From Glycomyces albidus (GTDB lineage Bacteria; Actinomycetota; Actinomycetes; Mycobacteriales; Micromonosporaceae), in contig NZ_WIAO01000035.1 in NCBI RefSeq assembly GCF_009451885.1, positions 7,265 to 48,712 on the forward strand: a stretch of DNA of 41,448 nt. Direction: 5' to 3'. A model generated the notes under the pieces. The model worked only from the letters and a program-made list of their open reading frames with translations. It was not told the origin of the DNA and ran no database searches. The stretch's first letter is position 1, and every line of letters starts with the position of its first letter. Shown here one piece after another: positions 1 through 8,756 of the stretch. A program made the position numbers and the translations under genes.

Positions 1-83
1 TGCGGCGGAACGGGTGCGGGGTGAGTTCGGCTCAGCGCCGGCGGCGTCTCGGACGGCACAGCGCATCGCGGTCCGCGCGGTCG

Positions 84-695
84 TCACCCCGCGGCCAGTC
101 CCGTCAGGCCCTCATAGGCCTTGTCGAACTGCGCCAGCGCGCCTTCGATGTCGGGCTCCTTGCCGAGGGTGTTCTGGAGGATCGTGACGCCTTCGGCGAT
201 GGCGTTCCCGGCCGCGAGCGCGGGTTCGGGCTGGGGGCTCTCGAGGACCTTGCCGTTCACGGGGTCGAGCCAGCTGAAGTTGTCGAGGGCGATCTCGTAC
301 TGCCCGACGACCTCGGCGGCGGCGAGGAACTGGCCTCCGGCCTCGGCGCGGAACTGCTCGGCGAGCTTCTCGTCGTCGGTGAGGTGCGATTCGGCGAGGA
401 GGCCGAGGCCCTTGCCGAGGCGCTCGTTGAACTCCAGGCGCGTGGCCGGGTTGATCTTGTCCCGCCAGAAGTCGAAGGACGGCAGGCAGACGTCGCAGTC
501 CGGCGGCCAGTACTTCCAGTTCACCTCGACGGGGATCTCGATGATCCAGCACTTCTCGTCGAAGGGGTCGATGGTGGCGGTGTCGGGGAAGCAGATCTCG
601 ATCCAGTGGCCGCCGGCCTGCGCGGGGGCGGGGATGAAGAAGACCGCGGAGACGGCGAGCGTCACCGCGATCATGAGGCGTTTGACGAGGCTCAT
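84..695 (-). CDS. Secreted protein of unknown function
   Basis: I do not recognise a family. The 203-residue product begins with a clear Sec signal peptide: basic MSLVKR, a hydrophobic core, and an AQA/GG cleavage site near residue 27. It should therefore be exported. The mature N-terminal part is rich in aromatic residues and holds four cysteines (EIC, EKC, PDCDVC), which could form disulfides. The C-terminal half is predicted mostly helical. I chose the ATG at 695 because AAGGAG lies 5 nt upstream and the signal peptide starts exactly there; the longer upstream reading frame has no such features. It is followed leftward only by the window edge, so operon partners are unknown. Confidence is high that it is a gene and low for any function. 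Confidence 0.8.
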   Translation of the reverse strand: MSLVKRLMIAVTLAVSAVFFIPAPAQAGGHWIEICFPDTATIDPFDEKCWIIEIPVEVNWKYWPPDCDVCLPSFDFWRDKINPATRLEFNERLGKGLGLLAESHLTDDEKLAEQFRAEAGGQFLAAAEVVGQYEIALDNFSWLDPVNGKVLESPQPEPALAAGNAIAEGVTILQNTLGKEPDIEGALAQFDKAYEGLTGLAAG

Positions 696-809
696 GGCAC
701 TCCTTGGGGAAAGGGTGGATTGCCGCCTCAGTATGGAGTCGCCGCGTGTTGACCGTGGGTACATGCGTCGGTGCGGAGCTGGGGCTCCGGTGGCCGGTTG
801 GCGGCTAAC

Positions 810-845
810 GGCCGGTTCGGCGGCTTTTGCGGCGCCGAACCGGCC
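810..845. terminator. Perfect 13-bp stem-loop between convergent-side genes
   Basis: GGCCGGTTCGGCG at 810-822 pairs perfectly with 833-845 around a 10-nt loop. It lies 49 bp past the stop of the leftward hydrolase gene and upstream of the secreted-protein gene, so it most likely ends the hydrolase transcript. There is no long U-tract, as is common in GC-rich actinomycetes. Confidence 0.6.
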
Positions 846-893
846 GGAAAGATGGCACGCGGTGTGCCACGGGCCGTCCGTCCCGGTCAGGCG

Positions 894-1742
894 CTACGCG
901 AGGCCCGCGAGGACGGCGGCGAAGCGCTCGGGGCGGACGAGGACGCCCGCGTGGCTGGACTCGAGGGTGTGCACGTCGAAGACGTTGTCCGGGGTGAGGG
1001 CGTCGGCCTCCTTGATGAAGAGGTCCTGCAGCTCGATCGGGATCGACTTGTCCTGCGTCAACCGGACGTAGCTGCGCGGGATCCGCCCCCACGTGTCGGC
1101 GTTCGCGCGGTCCTCGGGGCCGCCCGCGTCGAGGCTCTCGTCCGGAGTGAGCGTGCTGAGGAAGACGCGGAACTCGTCGTCGGTGCCGTCGGCGAGCATC
1201 GCCTCCTTGAGGGCGCCCAGGAGCACCGGGTCGGCGGTGCGCCAGTTCATGCGGACCGCGCCCAGGCGGGCCGGGTTCGCGGCGGCCACGCCCATGACCT
1301 GGTCGAGGACGCTGCCGGCGTTCTCGGGCCGGGCGACGTACTCCCCGGGCGTGTGGTCGACGCAGCACCACGCGGAGGCGTACACGATCCGGTCGAACAG
1401 CTCGGGGCGGCGGTTCGCGACGGCCGTGAGCGTCACGCCGCCGCGGCTGTGCGCCACCGCGACGACCGGGCCGTTCCGCCTCGCGCGCTCCAGGACCGCG
1501 ACGAGGTGGTCGATGTTGTCCTGGAGGCCGATGCCCTCGAGGTTCGACGCCGCCACGCCGAGCTCCGCCGCGTCCTGGGTCTGGTACGCGGACGGGAACC
1601 CCGCCGCGAAGCCGTGGCCCGGCAGGTCCACCGCGAGCGAGCGGTGGCCGAGCAGGGCCAGCTCCCGCTGCAGCGGCGCCCAGGAGAAGGAATTGGCGTT
1701 GGAGCCGTGGATGAGGACGAACGTCGGTGTCATGGCGCTCAT
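894..1742 (-). CDS. Alpha/beta hydrolase
   Basis: Cytosolic alpha/beta-hydrolase-fold enzyme of 282 residues with no signal peptide. The oxyanion-hole motif IHGSNANSFSW is near residues 11-21. The nucleophile elbow VAHSRGG places Ser99, the tetrapeptide DLPGHG follows strand beta-4, and a C-terminal SSHAG supplies the likely catalytic His near residue 264. The family resembles salicylate-esterase/MenH-like or epoxide-hydrolase-like enzymes that lack a cap specific to one substrate, so I do not assign a substrate. The start is either ATG 1742 or ATG 1733; neither has a strong ribosome site. Its 5' end overlaps the stop of the WYL remnant by 4 nt, which suggests it was once the second gene of a regulator-hydrolase operon. 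Confidence 0.85.
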   Translation of the reverse strand: MSAMTPTFVLIHGSNANSFSWAPLQRELALLGHRSLAVDLPGHGFAAGFPSAYQTQDAAELGVAASNLEGIGLQDNIDHLVAVLERARRNGPVVAVAHSRGGVTLTAVANRRPELFDRIVYASAWCCVDHTPGEYVARPENAGSVLDQVMGVAAANPARLGAVRMNWRTADPVLLGALKEAMLADGTDDEFRVFLSTLTPDESLDAGGPEDRANADTWGRIPRSYVRLTQDKSIPIELQDLFIKEADALTPDNVFDVHTLESSHAGVLVRPERFAAVLAGLA

Positions 1743-2077
1743 GATTGCAAAGACTTCGATGCTTTGCGGCACCGGTTCTCGACGGTGTGCAATGCGTCCG
1801 GCACCGGCCCTGCGTCGAGGAGCTCGAAATCGACGTCGAACATGCACAAGAACGCAGCCATGGTCAGCGGATCGGACCCGCCGAGCACGAGCAGGCGGCG
1901 GTCCTCGTCGATCGCCTCCACCACCCCGTCGGCGGCCGAGATGCCCGCCGCGATCCGCTCGGCCGGGGCCGCGAACCGGACCCGGACGTGCACCGGCCAC
2001 GCCGCCGGGAACCGCTCCGACAGGAACGCCGCCGCGTCGCCGCCTGGCAGCTCCCGTTGGCGCGAAGGCGGGGCCAT
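1739..2077 (-). pseudogene. C-terminal remnant of a WYL-domain (YafY-type) regulator
   Basis: The 112-residue frame matches the C-terminal extension of YafY/WYL HTH regulators: RELPGGDAAAFL, then VHVRVRFAAPAERIAAGI, DGVVEAIDEDRRLLVLGGSD, and a final FDVDFELLDAGPVPDAL segment. These regulators normally have about 320 residues, with an N-terminal HTH and the WYL core. Both are absent. Upstream in frame a TAG at 2099-2101 closes the frame, and only about 100 bp separate it from the next gene. It could still be translated as a short protein, but it has no DNA-binding domain. I judge it a truncated regulator left by a deletion whose right border is near the 3' end of the RamB-type gene. Confidence 0.6.
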
Positions 2078-2175
2078 GGACCGGCTCGGATACGCGCGCT
2101 ACGGCGTCCAGGGCGACGACATCGGCTCCTGGGTCGCCCCCGCCCCGACGCGGGCGTCACGGCCGATTCGTGCCC

Positions 2176-3690
2176 TCAGCGCTTCGAGTGGCGTTCCAGG
2201 AACTGGTAGACCTCCGTCTCGTCGACGCCCGGGAAGGAGCCGAGGGGCATCGCGGCGAGCTGCGAGCTGGCGGCGCGGGCCGTGGGCCAGACCCGGCCGG
2301 CCCAGGCCTTGGCCAGGTCCCGCGGCGGGTTCCGGCAGCAGTCCGGGTCGGGGCAGCGGGAAATCGAGCGGGCCTTGGTCTCCTTGCCGCGGAACCACTT
2401 CGCCGACTCGTACGGCACGCCGATCGAGAGCGAGAACAGCCCGTCGGCGCTGCGCTCGGTCCTGGCGGTGCACCAGTACGTCCCGGTCGCGGTGTCGGTG
2501 TACTGGTTGAACGCGTTGAACTTGTCGGGCACGTCGAAGACCTGCCGGCTCGTCCAGTACCGGCAGACCGGCTGCCCCTCGATCGCGCCGGTCGGGTCGG
2601 CCGGGAAGGCGACGTCGTCGTTCTCGTACGCCTTGAAGATGATCCCCGACTTGTGGACCTTCTGGAAGTGCGTCCGGATCCCCAGGTGGTGGGTCGCCAG
2701 GTTCGTGAACCGGTGCGCCGCGGCCTCATAGGACACCGCGAAGTTGTCGCGCAGGTCCTCGACCGCGATCTCCTTGTCCGCCATGGCCCCCCGCAGGAAC
2801 GCCACCGCGCTCGACTCGGGGATCAGCAGCGCCGCCGCGAGGTAGTTCGTGGCGACGCGCTGGCCCAGGAACTCCAGGTACGTGCGAGGCACCTCGTGCT
2901 GGAGCACGAAGCTCGCCAGGGCCTGGAGCAGGACCGTGCGCGGGTCGTGCGAGCCGGTGCCGACCTGCGTCAGGTAGATCCGCCGGTGCTTGAGGTCGGT
3001 GACCGAGCGGGTCGAGTGCGGCAGGTCGTCCACGTGGTGCAGCGTGAACCGCAGGTGCGCGGCCAGGTCGGCGATCTGGTGCTGCGAGAGCGGCCCGCCC
3101 GAGTAGTCCACTTTGCTCAGCAGCGTGCGGGCCTCGGCCTCGATGTCGGCGAAGTAGTTGTCCTTGTCGCGCATGCGCCGGCGCAGTTCGGTGTTCGCGC
3201 GGCGGGCTTCTTCGGGCGTGGCGGTGTGGAGGTTGATCTGCCGTGCGACCTCGCGGTGCAGCCCGACGAGCGCTTCGAGGGCCTCGGTCGGGATCCGCGA
3301 GGACGGTTTCACCGAAGGCAGCCCGAGCGACTGGTACTGGCCGCTGCGCTGGGCCCGCTCCAGCTCGATCTCCAGGGCCACGCGGCGGTTCGGCGGCTCG
3401 GCGCCGAGCAGCTGGTCGGAAGAAACGCCGAACGCCTTCGCCAGGGCCCGTAGCATCGAGAGCTTGGGCTCCTTCTTGCCGTTCTCGATGAGCGAGAGCT
3501 GCGAAGGCGCGGCGCCGACGGTCGCGCCGAGTTCCTCGAGGCTCAGCTCGCGCTGTTTGCGCAGGTGCCGGATCTGCTTCCCGAGGCTGATCAGGTCCAC
3601 GGACACGTCGTCGGCGGCGAGTTCGGCGGCCTCGGCGGCGCCCCACGGGCGGTGCGGGGTCTCGGCGGCGGGCGGCGGCAGGTTCGTCAT
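2176..3690 (-). CDS. ramB: RamB/ScfR-type XRE regulator of acetate and glyoxylate metabolism
   Basis: The 504-residue protein has an N-terminal Cro/CI-type helix-turn-helix at about residues 36-92 ([24 protein letters not shown]...[13 protein letters not shown]). A long central domain of the ImmA/IrrE-related short-chain-fatty-acid regulator family follows ([27 protein letters not shown]). The C-terminal domain is Cys-bearing ([11 protein letters not shown]). RamB of corynebacteria and mycobacteria controls aceA and aceB in response to carbon source. Here the gene is divergent from aceA across a 131-bp intergenic space, which strongly supports that role. The N-terminus is about 30 residues longer than that of typical RamB. 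I chose ATG 3690, preceded by GAGGAA very close to the start; a later start just before the HTH is possible. The gene symbol rests on architecture and context. Confidence 0.85.
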   Translation of the reverse strand: MTNLPPPAAETPHRPWGAAEAAELAADDVSVDLISLGKQIRHLRKQRELSLEELGATVGAAPSQLSLIENGKKEPKLSMLRALAKAFGVSSDQLLGAEPPNRRVALEIELERAQRSGQYQSLGLPSVKPSSRIPTEALEALVGLHREVARQINLHTATPEEARRANTELRRRMRDKDNYFADIEAEARTLLSKVDYSGGPLSQHQIADLAAHLRFTLHHVDDLPHSTRSVTDLKHRRIYLTQVGTGSHDPRTVLLQALASFVLQHEVPRTYLEFLGQRVATNYLAAALLIPESSAVAFLRGAMADKEIAVEDLRDNFAVSYEAAAHRFTNLATHHLGIRTHFQKVHKSGIIFKAYENDDVAFPADPTGAIEGQPVCRYWTSRQVFDVPDKFNAFNQYTDTATGTYWCTARTERSADGLFSLSIGVPYESAKWFRGKETKARSISRCPDPDCCRNPPRDLAKAWAGRVWPTARAASSQLAAMPLGSFPGVDETEVYQFLERHSKR

Positions 3691-3719
3691 TTCCTCAGTA
3701 TTGCGAAGAAACGCGATTC

Positions 3720-3732
3720 TTTCCAGTGGAAA
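3720..3732. promoter_or_regulatory. Palindrome TTTCCAGTGGAAA, candidate operator between ramB and aceA
   Basis: Perfect 6-bp arms around a single G, located 30 bp upstream of the ramB start and 90 bp upstream of aceA. Its position in the shared divergent promoter region makes it a candidate regulator site. It does not match the published RamB motif (a TTTGCAAA-like core), so the binding protein is unknown. Confidence 0.4.
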
Positions 3733-3768
3733 CCGGCCACGCACGCCTGAGAACAATGAAAGATTGCT

Positions 3769-3784
3769 GTTACCTGCAAGTAAC
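3769..3784. promoter_or_regulatory. Inverted repeat GTTAC-N6-GTAAC upstream of aceA
   Basis: Five-bp arms flank CTGCAA, centred about 45 bp upstream of the aceA start. The TGCAAG part is loosely like the TTTGCAA half of known RamB sites. It is a candidate operator only, with no direct evidence. Confidence 0.3.
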
Positions 3785-3821
3785 GACCGCTGATTGCGGT
3801 CCCGACTTCTCGGAGCCGACG

Positions 3822-5141
3822 ATGTCCGACAGCCACCGCGACCCTCAAGCGACCGACACGAACCTCGCCGCAGAGCGCCTCGCCATCGAGTGGGACTCGG
3901 ATCCGCGGTGGGCGAACACCGTCCGCGACTACAGCGCCGCTGACGTGGTCCGCCTGCGCGGCCGCGTCACCGAGGAGCACACCCTCGCCCGCCGCGGCGC
4001 GGAGCGCCTCTGGACCCGGCTCACCGAGGACGCCGCCACCGGCGGGTACACCCACGCGCTCGGCGCCATGACCGGCGGCCAGGCCGTCGAACAGGTCAAG
4101 GCCGGGCTCCACGCGATCTACCTGTCGGGCTGGCAGGTCGCCGCCGACGCCAACCTGGCCGGCCAGACCTACCCCGACCAGTCGCTCTACCCGGCCAACT
4201 CGGTCCCGCAGGTGGTGCGGCGCATCAACAACGCGCTGCTGCGGGCCGACCAGATCGAGGCCGCCGAGGGCGTCCAGTCCGTCGACGACTGGCTCGTGCC
4301 GATCGTCGCCGACGCCGAGGCCGGCTTCGGCGGGCCGCTCAACGCCTTCGAGCTCATGAAGGCGATGATCGCCGCCGGCGCGGCCGGCGTCCACTGGGAG
4401 GACCAGCTCGCCTCGGAGAAGAAGTGCGGCCACCTCGGCGGCAAGGTCCTCATCCCGACCGGGCAGCACATCCGGACCCTGAATGCCGCGCGGCTCGCCG
4501 CCGACGTCGAAGGCGTCCCCACGGTGATCGTGGCCCGCACCGACGCCGAGGCCGCGACCCTGCTGACCTCCGACGTGGACGAGCGCGACCGCCCGTTCCT
4601 CACCGGCGAGCGCACCGCCGAGGGCTACTACCGGGTCGCCAACGGCATCCAGGCGTGCATCGCCCGCGGCCTCGCCTACGCGCCGTACGCCGACCTGCTG
4701 TGGATGGAGACCGGCACGCCCGACCTCGAGGCCGCCCGCACCTTCGCCGAGGCGATCAAGGCCGAGCACCCCGACCAGATGCTCGCCTACAACTGCTCGC
4801 CGTCGTTCAACTGGAAGCGCCACCTCGACGACGGCACGATCGCGAAGTTCCAGCGCGAACTCGGCTCGATGGGCTTCACGTTCCAGTTCATCACCCTCGC
4901 CGGGTTCCACGCGCTCAACCACTCGATGTTCGACCTCGCCCACGGCTACGCCCGCGAAGGCATGACCGCCTACGTGGACCTGCAGGAACGCGAGTTCGCC
5001 GCCGAGGAGCGCGGCTACACCGCCACCAAGCACCAGCGGGAGGTCGGCACCGGCTACTTCGACCTCGTCACGTCGGCGCTCAACCCGAAATCCGAGACTC
5101 TCGCACTCACGGGGTCCACCGAGCAGGGACAATTCCACTAG
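3822..5141 (+). CDS. aceA: Isocitrate lyase
   Basis: Cleaves isocitrate to glyoxylate and succinate, the first step of the glyoxylate shunt, allowing growth on acetate or fatty acids. The 439-residue length fits the short bacterial type. The catalytic KKCGHLGGK loop is at residues 200-208 with the active-site Cys202. Also visible are [23 protein letters not shown] near the start of the barrel, the metal-binding run [11 protein letters not shown] (about 161-171), and the NCSPSFNW segment. I start at ATG 3822, with GGAG 6 nt upstream; an upstream extension to 3726 is possible but is not family-like. It is followed by aceB after 79 bp containing a strong hairpin, so the two are probably co-transcribed with different mRNA levels. 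Confidence 0.97.
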   Translation: MSDSHRDPQATDTNLAAERLAIEWDSDPRWANTVRDYSAADVVRLRGRVTEEHTLARRGAERLWTRLTEDAATGGYTHALGAMTGGQAVEQVKAGLHAIYLSGWQVAADANLAGQTYPDQSLYPANSVPQVVRRINNALLRADQIEAAEGVQSVDDWLVPIVADAEAGFGGPLNAFELMKAMIAAGAAGVHWEDQLASEKKCGHLGGKVLIPTGQHIRTLNAARLAADVEGVPTVIVARTDAEAATLLTSDVDERDRPFLTGERTAEGYYRVANGIQACIARGLAYAPYADLLWMETGTPDLEAARTFAEAIKAEHPDQMLAYNCSPSFNWKRHLDDGTIAKFQRELGSMGFTFQFITLAGFHALNHSMFDLAHGYAREGMTAYVDLQEREFAAEERGYTATKHQREVGTGYFDLVTSALNPKSETLALTGSTEQGQFH

Positions 5142-5163
5142 CTGCCCAGCGACCAGTCCGCCG

Positions 5164-5198
5164 GGGCGGAGCCTTCCGTTCGAAAAAAGGCTCCGCCC
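5164..5198 (+). promoter_or_regulatory. 12-bp intercistronic hairpin between aceA and aceB
   Basis: GGGCGGAGCCTT at 5164-5175 pairs perfectly with 5187-5198 around an 11-nt A-rich loop. It ends 8 nt before the aceB ribosome site and no U-tract follows on this strand. It could be a partial terminator or a 3'-stabilising/processing structure that sets the aceA:aceB ratio. Confidence 0.55.
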
Positions 5199-5220
5199 AG
5201 CCACATAAGGAGAGAAACCA

Positions 5221-6837
5221 GTGGTCACAGCCCAACAGACCCGCACTGACTCGGGCATCACGGTCAACGGGCCCAGCGTCGAGCGCGAGGACGAGATCCT
5301 CACGCCCGAAGCGCTGTCGTTCATCGCCGCCCTGCACCGGAAGTTCGCGCCCCGCCGGCAGGAGATCCTCCAGGCCCGGCAGGCGCGCCGGACCAGCATC
5401 GCCAACGGGTGCGACCCGGGCTTCCTGCCCGAGACCGCCGAGGTCCGCGACGACTTCTCGTGGAGCGTCGCCACCCTCGCACCCGGGCTCGAGGACCGCC
5501 GCGTCGAGATCACCGGCCCCTGCGACCGGAAGATGACGATCAACGCCCTCAACTCCGGCGCGAAATGCTGGATGGCCGACCTCGAGGACTCCTCGACCCC
5601 GAACTGGCACAACGTCATCGACTCGCAGGTGAACCTGCGCGACGCCATCGAGCGGCGCATCGACTTCACCAGCGACCAGGGCAAGGAGTACCGCCTCAAG
5701 GGCTCGGCCCTCACCGACCTGCCCACGATCATCGTGCGCCCGCGCGGCTGGCACCTCGCCGAGCTGCACCTGCGCGTCGACGGCCTGCCCGTCGCCGGGT
5801 CCCTCGTGGACTTCGGGCTCTACTTCTTCCACAACGCGCACCGGCTCCTCGAACTGGGCCGCGGGCCCTACTTCTACCTGCCGAAGCTCGAGTCGCATCT
5901 CGAGGCGCGGCTGTGGAACGACGTCTTCGACACCGCCCAGGACCTGGTCGGGATCCCGCGCGGCACGATCAGGGCCACCGTCCTCATCGAGACGATCACC
6001 GCCGCGTTCGAGATGGAGGAGATCCTCTACGAGCTGCGCCGCCACTCGTCCGGCCTCAACGCCGGACGCTGGGACTACATCTTCTCGGTCATCAAGAACT
6101 TCCGCGAGCGGGGTCCCCGCTTCGTGCTCCCGGACCGGGACCAGGTGACGATGACCGCGCCGTTCATGCGCGCCTACACCGAGCTGCTGGTGCGCACCTG
6201 CCACCGGCGCAGCGCCTCCGCGATCGGCGGGATGGCCGCGTTCATCCCCAGCCGCCGCGACCCCGAGGCCAACGCGGTCGCGCTCGAGAAGGTCCGCGCC
6301 GACAAGACCCGCGAGGCCGACGACGGCTTCGACGGCTCCTGGGTCGCCCACCCCGATCTGGTGCCGGTCGCCATGGCCGTGTTCGACGAGGCGCTCGGCG
6401 GCCTGCCGAACCAGATCGACCGGCAGCGCGAGGACGTCGTCCCGGACGCGGCCGCGCTCCTCGACGTCGCCTCCACGCCGGGGGACATCACCGAGGCCGG
6501 CATCCGCAAGAACCTCAACGTGGGCGTGCGCTACATCGAGTCCTGGCTGCGCGGCGTCGGCGCCGCGGCGATCGACAACCTCATGGAGGACGCGGCCACC
6601 GCCGAGATCTCGCGCTCGCAGATCTGGCAGTGGATCAACGCGGGCTCCAGGACCGCCGACGGCCGCATCGTCACCCGCGAATGGGTCCAGGAGCTCCTGG
6701 CGGACGAGTTCGGGGCGCTCCAGCGCTTCGACGGCGACCGCTTCGAGGACGCCTTGTCGGTCTTCACCGAGTGCGCGCTGGGGGAGGACTATCCGACGTT
6801 CCTCACCCTGCCCGCGTACACCCGGTTCCTCATCTGA
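5221..6837 (+). CDS. aceB: Malate synthase A
   Basis: Condenses glyoxylate with acetyl-CoA to give malate, the second enzyme of the glyoxylate shunt. The 538-residue length is that of the A isoform; the G isoform has about 720 residues. The family signature RRHSSGLNAGRWDYIFSVI sits at about residues 273-291. The Mg-binding and catalytic region includes ADLEDSSTPNW (119-129) and VLIETITAAFEMEEI (254-268). The start is GTG 5221 with AAGGAG 8 nt upstream. It lies directly downstream of aceA and is followed by a strong terminator, so the locus is a two-gene unit under the divergent RamB-type regulator. Confidence 0.97.
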   Translation: MVTAQQTRTDSGITVNGPSVEREDEILTPEALSFIAALHRKFAPRRQEILQARQARRTSIANGCDPGFLPETAEVRDDFSWSVATLAPGLEDRRVEITGPCDRKMTINALNSGAKCWMADLEDSSTPNWHNVIDSQVNLRDAIERRIDFTSDQGKEYRLKGSALTDLPTIIVRPRGWHLAELHLRVDGLPVAGSLVDFGLYFFHNAHRLLELGRGPYFYLPKLESHLEARLWNDVFDTAQDLVGIPRGTIRATVLIETITAAFEMEEILYELRRHSSGLNAGRWDYIFSVIKNFRERGPRFVLPDRDQVTMTAPFMRAYTELLVRTCHRRSASAIGGMAAFIPSRRDPEANAVALEKVRADKTREADDGFDGSWVAHPDLVPVAMAVFDEALGGLPNQIDRQREDVVPDAAALLDVASTPGDITEAGIRKNLNVGVRYIESWLRGVGAAAIDNLMEDAATAEISRSQIWQWINAGSRTADGRIVTREWVQELLADEFGALQRFDGDRFEDALSVFTECALGEDYPTFLTLPAYTRFLI

Positions 6838-6851
6838 GGTCCGGTCCTCCC

Positions 6852-6892
6852 GGCCGACCCCGCCTGCTGGCGCGCGGGGTCGGCCGCTTTTC
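6852..6892 (+). terminator. Rho-independent terminator after aceB
   Basis: A perfect 12-bp stem (GGCCGACCCCGC at 6852-6863 with 6874-6885) is followed by GCTTTTCT. It starts 15 bp past the aceB stop. This is one of the few hairpins in the window with a real T run. Confidence 0.85.
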
Positions 6893-6943
6893 TCTAGAGA
6901 GATATATCGCTATCGATGTAAGAGCTTCCGATTCCCTGGGGGG

Positions 6944-8623
6944 TCAAGGCGTTTCGGCGACCAGCCGCGCGAGTTCGACGCGCGAGCGCACGCCCAGGGC
7001 CGCGAAGACGTTGCGCAGGTGGTGGTCGACGGTGCGGACGCTGAGCGAGAGCGACCGGGCGACCTCGCGGTTGGTGGCCCCGGTCGCGACGAGCCGGGCG
7101 ATCCGGAGCTGCTGCGGGGTGAGCGCGGCGAGCGCCCCGGGTTCGGCGCCGCTGGGCCCGCCGGTGGCGCGCAGTTCCTGGCGGGCCTGGTCGGCCCAGA
7201 GGACCGCGCCGCAGCGTTCGAAGCCGTGGAGGGCGTCGCGCAGGACCGCGCGGGCGAGCAGCGGGCGGCGCCGGCGGCGGAGCCATTTGCCGTAGTGGAG
7301 CTGGGACCGGGCGCGCTCGAAGTCGCCCGCGCCGTTGGGGTGCAGGCTGATCGCGCGGCGGAAGCGGGCGTCGACCGCCTCCGGCGCGGTGCCGGGCGCG
7401 GCGGTGAGCGCTTCGACGCGGGCGAGCTGGGCTCCGGCGGCCGGGTCGAGTCCCGAAGCGGCCCAGCGGCGCAGCTCCTCGACCGCCGTCCGCGAGTCGG
7501 GTTCGCGGCCCGAGAGCGCGGCCGCCTCGGCGAAGCAGGGGAGCAGGAGGGGCCGGACCGCGAAGTGCCCTTGCCGGACGAGGCCGGCGAGGCGCGCGGC
7601 GGCCGCGTCGGGGGCGCCGCGGGCGAGGTCGGACCGGGCGAGGGCCCATTCGGCGAGGGCCCCGGTCTGGCCGAGGCCGCAGCGGCGGGCGGTCGCGAGG
7701 GCCGCGCCGGCCTGGGTCTCCACGTCGGCGGTGTCGCCTTCGACTGAGGCGCTCATGGCCAGGACCGCGTGGTGGTGGGCGGCGGTGTTCGCGTGTCCGG
7801 CGCGGCGTGCGGCGGCGAGGCCGTCGCGCGCGTGGGCGCGGGCCCGGGCGTGGCGGCCGGCGCGCATCTCGGCGTAGGCGAGGTATTCGAGGGCGGTCGC
7901 GGTGAGGTCGGGCCGGTCGCGGTCGTGTGCGACCGCCAAGGCGCGCAAGCCGATCCGGCACGCGGTGTCGGCGTCGCCGAGGATCAGCGCCGCGGCGGCG
8001 GCGCGGTGGAGGGCGTCGGGGGCGTCGTCTCCGCAGGCGGCGACGCGCCGGAGGTGGCCGATCGCGTCCTCGGGCGCTTCCCGCAGGAGCGCGGCGAGGC
8101 CGCGGAGGTAGTCGCCGAGCTGCGACCGCCTGCTGTCCGAGACGAGGCGCGCGGTGGCGAGCGCGGCCCCGATGGCGCTCTCGCAGGCGGCGCGGTCGCC
8201 TGCGGCCCAGGCGGTGTCGGCCGCGGCGGTGTGGGCGGTGAGCGCGAGTCCGGGTTCCGCGGCGAGGGCGCCGGCGAGGGTGAACGCGGCGTACGCGTCT
8301 CCGAGTGGTCCGTCGGCGAGGATCCGGTGCCCGCGTGCGAGCGCGGCCCGGGCCGCGTCCTCGTTGCCGCCGTCGGCGATCCGGACGGTCACCGTGGTGC
8401 CGGATCGGCCGGCCCCGTCGAGGAGGCGGGCGTCGGCCGGGGTGACGACGAGGGCGAGGCTCCCGTCGTCGAGGCGCCGAAGCGTCGCGGGCAGCGGGGC
8501 GTCGGTGCGGTGGTCGCGGTCGCGGGGACCAGGGAGAGCGTCGGCTCCGGCCGGTGGAGGCGGGCCGGTGGGCCGCGCGGGCGCCGCGGCCCGGGCGGGG
8601 TGCTCCGGTGCGCGCCGTCCCAT
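6944..8623 (-). CDS. LuxR-family regulator of LAL type lacking the ATPase domain
   Basis: The C-terminal 60 residues form a LuxR/NarL helix-turn-helix: LTPQQLRIARLVATGATNREVARSLSLSVRTVDHHLRNVFAALGV. The preceding roughly 400 residues are Ala/Arg-rich helical repeats of the TPR-like type seen in the middle of LAL (MalT-like) regulators. Full LAL proteins run to about 900 residues and begin with a P-loop ATPase. Here there is no Walker A or B. The N-terminal 100 residues (LPATLRRLDDGSLALVVTPADARLLDG) resemble only the tail of that domain. It is therefore a naturally short member or a 5'-truncated gene. I use ATG 8623 (559 residues); a TTG at 8638 overlaps the palindrome upstream. Its target is unknown. 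Confidence 0.8.
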   Translation of the reverse strand: MGRRAPEHPARAAAPARPTGPPPPAGADALPGPRDRDHRTDAPLPATLRRLDDGSLALVVTPADARLLDGAGRSGTTVTVRIADGGNEDAARAALARGHRILADGPLGDAYAAFTLAGALAAEPGLALTAHTAAADTAWAAGDRAACESAIGAALATARLVSDSRRSQLGDYLRGLAALLREAPEDAIGHLRRVAACGDDAPDALHRAAAAALILGDADTACRIGLRALAVAHDRDRPDLTATALEYLAYAEMRAGRHARARAHARDGLAAARRAGHANTAAHHHAVLAMSASVEGDTADVETQAGAALATARRCGLGQTGALAEWALARSDLARGAPDAAAARLAGLVRQGHFAVRPLLLPCFAEAAALSGREPDSRTAVEELRRWAASGLDPAAGAQLARVEALTAAPGTAPEAVDARFRRAISLHPNGAGDFERARSQLHYGKWLRRRRRPLLARAVLRDALHGFERCGAVLWADQARQELRATGGPSGAEPGALAALTPQQLRIARLVATGATNREVARSLSLSVRTVDHHLRNVFAALGVRSRVELARLVAETP

Positions 8624-8637
8624 CCGTCCATCGTACA

Positions 8638-8655
8638 AAACCGACCAGTCGGTTT
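8638..8655. promoter_or_regulatory. 18-bp palindrome AAACCGACCAGTCGGTTT, TetR-type operator candidate
   Basis: Perfect 8-bp arms around CA. ACCGAC/GTCGGT dyads of this kind are common operators of actinobacterial TetR repressors. It lies immediately upstream of the LuxR-family gene, overlapping its expected promoter. No TetR gene is in the window, so the regulator must be elsewhere. Confidence 0.55.
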
Positions 8656-8721
8656 GGAAGGGGTGAAGCGTGCGGATCGGACGGCGACCGGTGCCGCCGT
8701 CCGATCCCGGGGTGCTCGGAC

Positions 8722-8750
8722 GCCTCCCGGACGGGTCGCGTCCGGGAGGC
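8722..8750 (-). terminator. Hairpin terminator of the polyester hydrolase gene
   Basis: GCCTCCCGGACG at 8722-8733 pairs perfectly with 8739-8750 (12 bp, 5-nt loop). It lies 7 bp beyond the stop codon of the leftward gene. No U-tract. Confidence 0.65.
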
Positions 8751-8756
8751 CGGTTC

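Noticed and set aside
771..2510. Long rightward frame of 579 codons across the hydrolase and regulator genes
   Set aside because: It is antisense to clear genes, very rich in Arg/Gly/Ala, and lacks any motif; it is a GC-rich shadow frame.
3687..5732. Leftward 681-codon frame opposite aceA
   Set aside because: Antisense to isocitrate lyase and malate synthase; the composition is that of a shadow of high-GC third positions.
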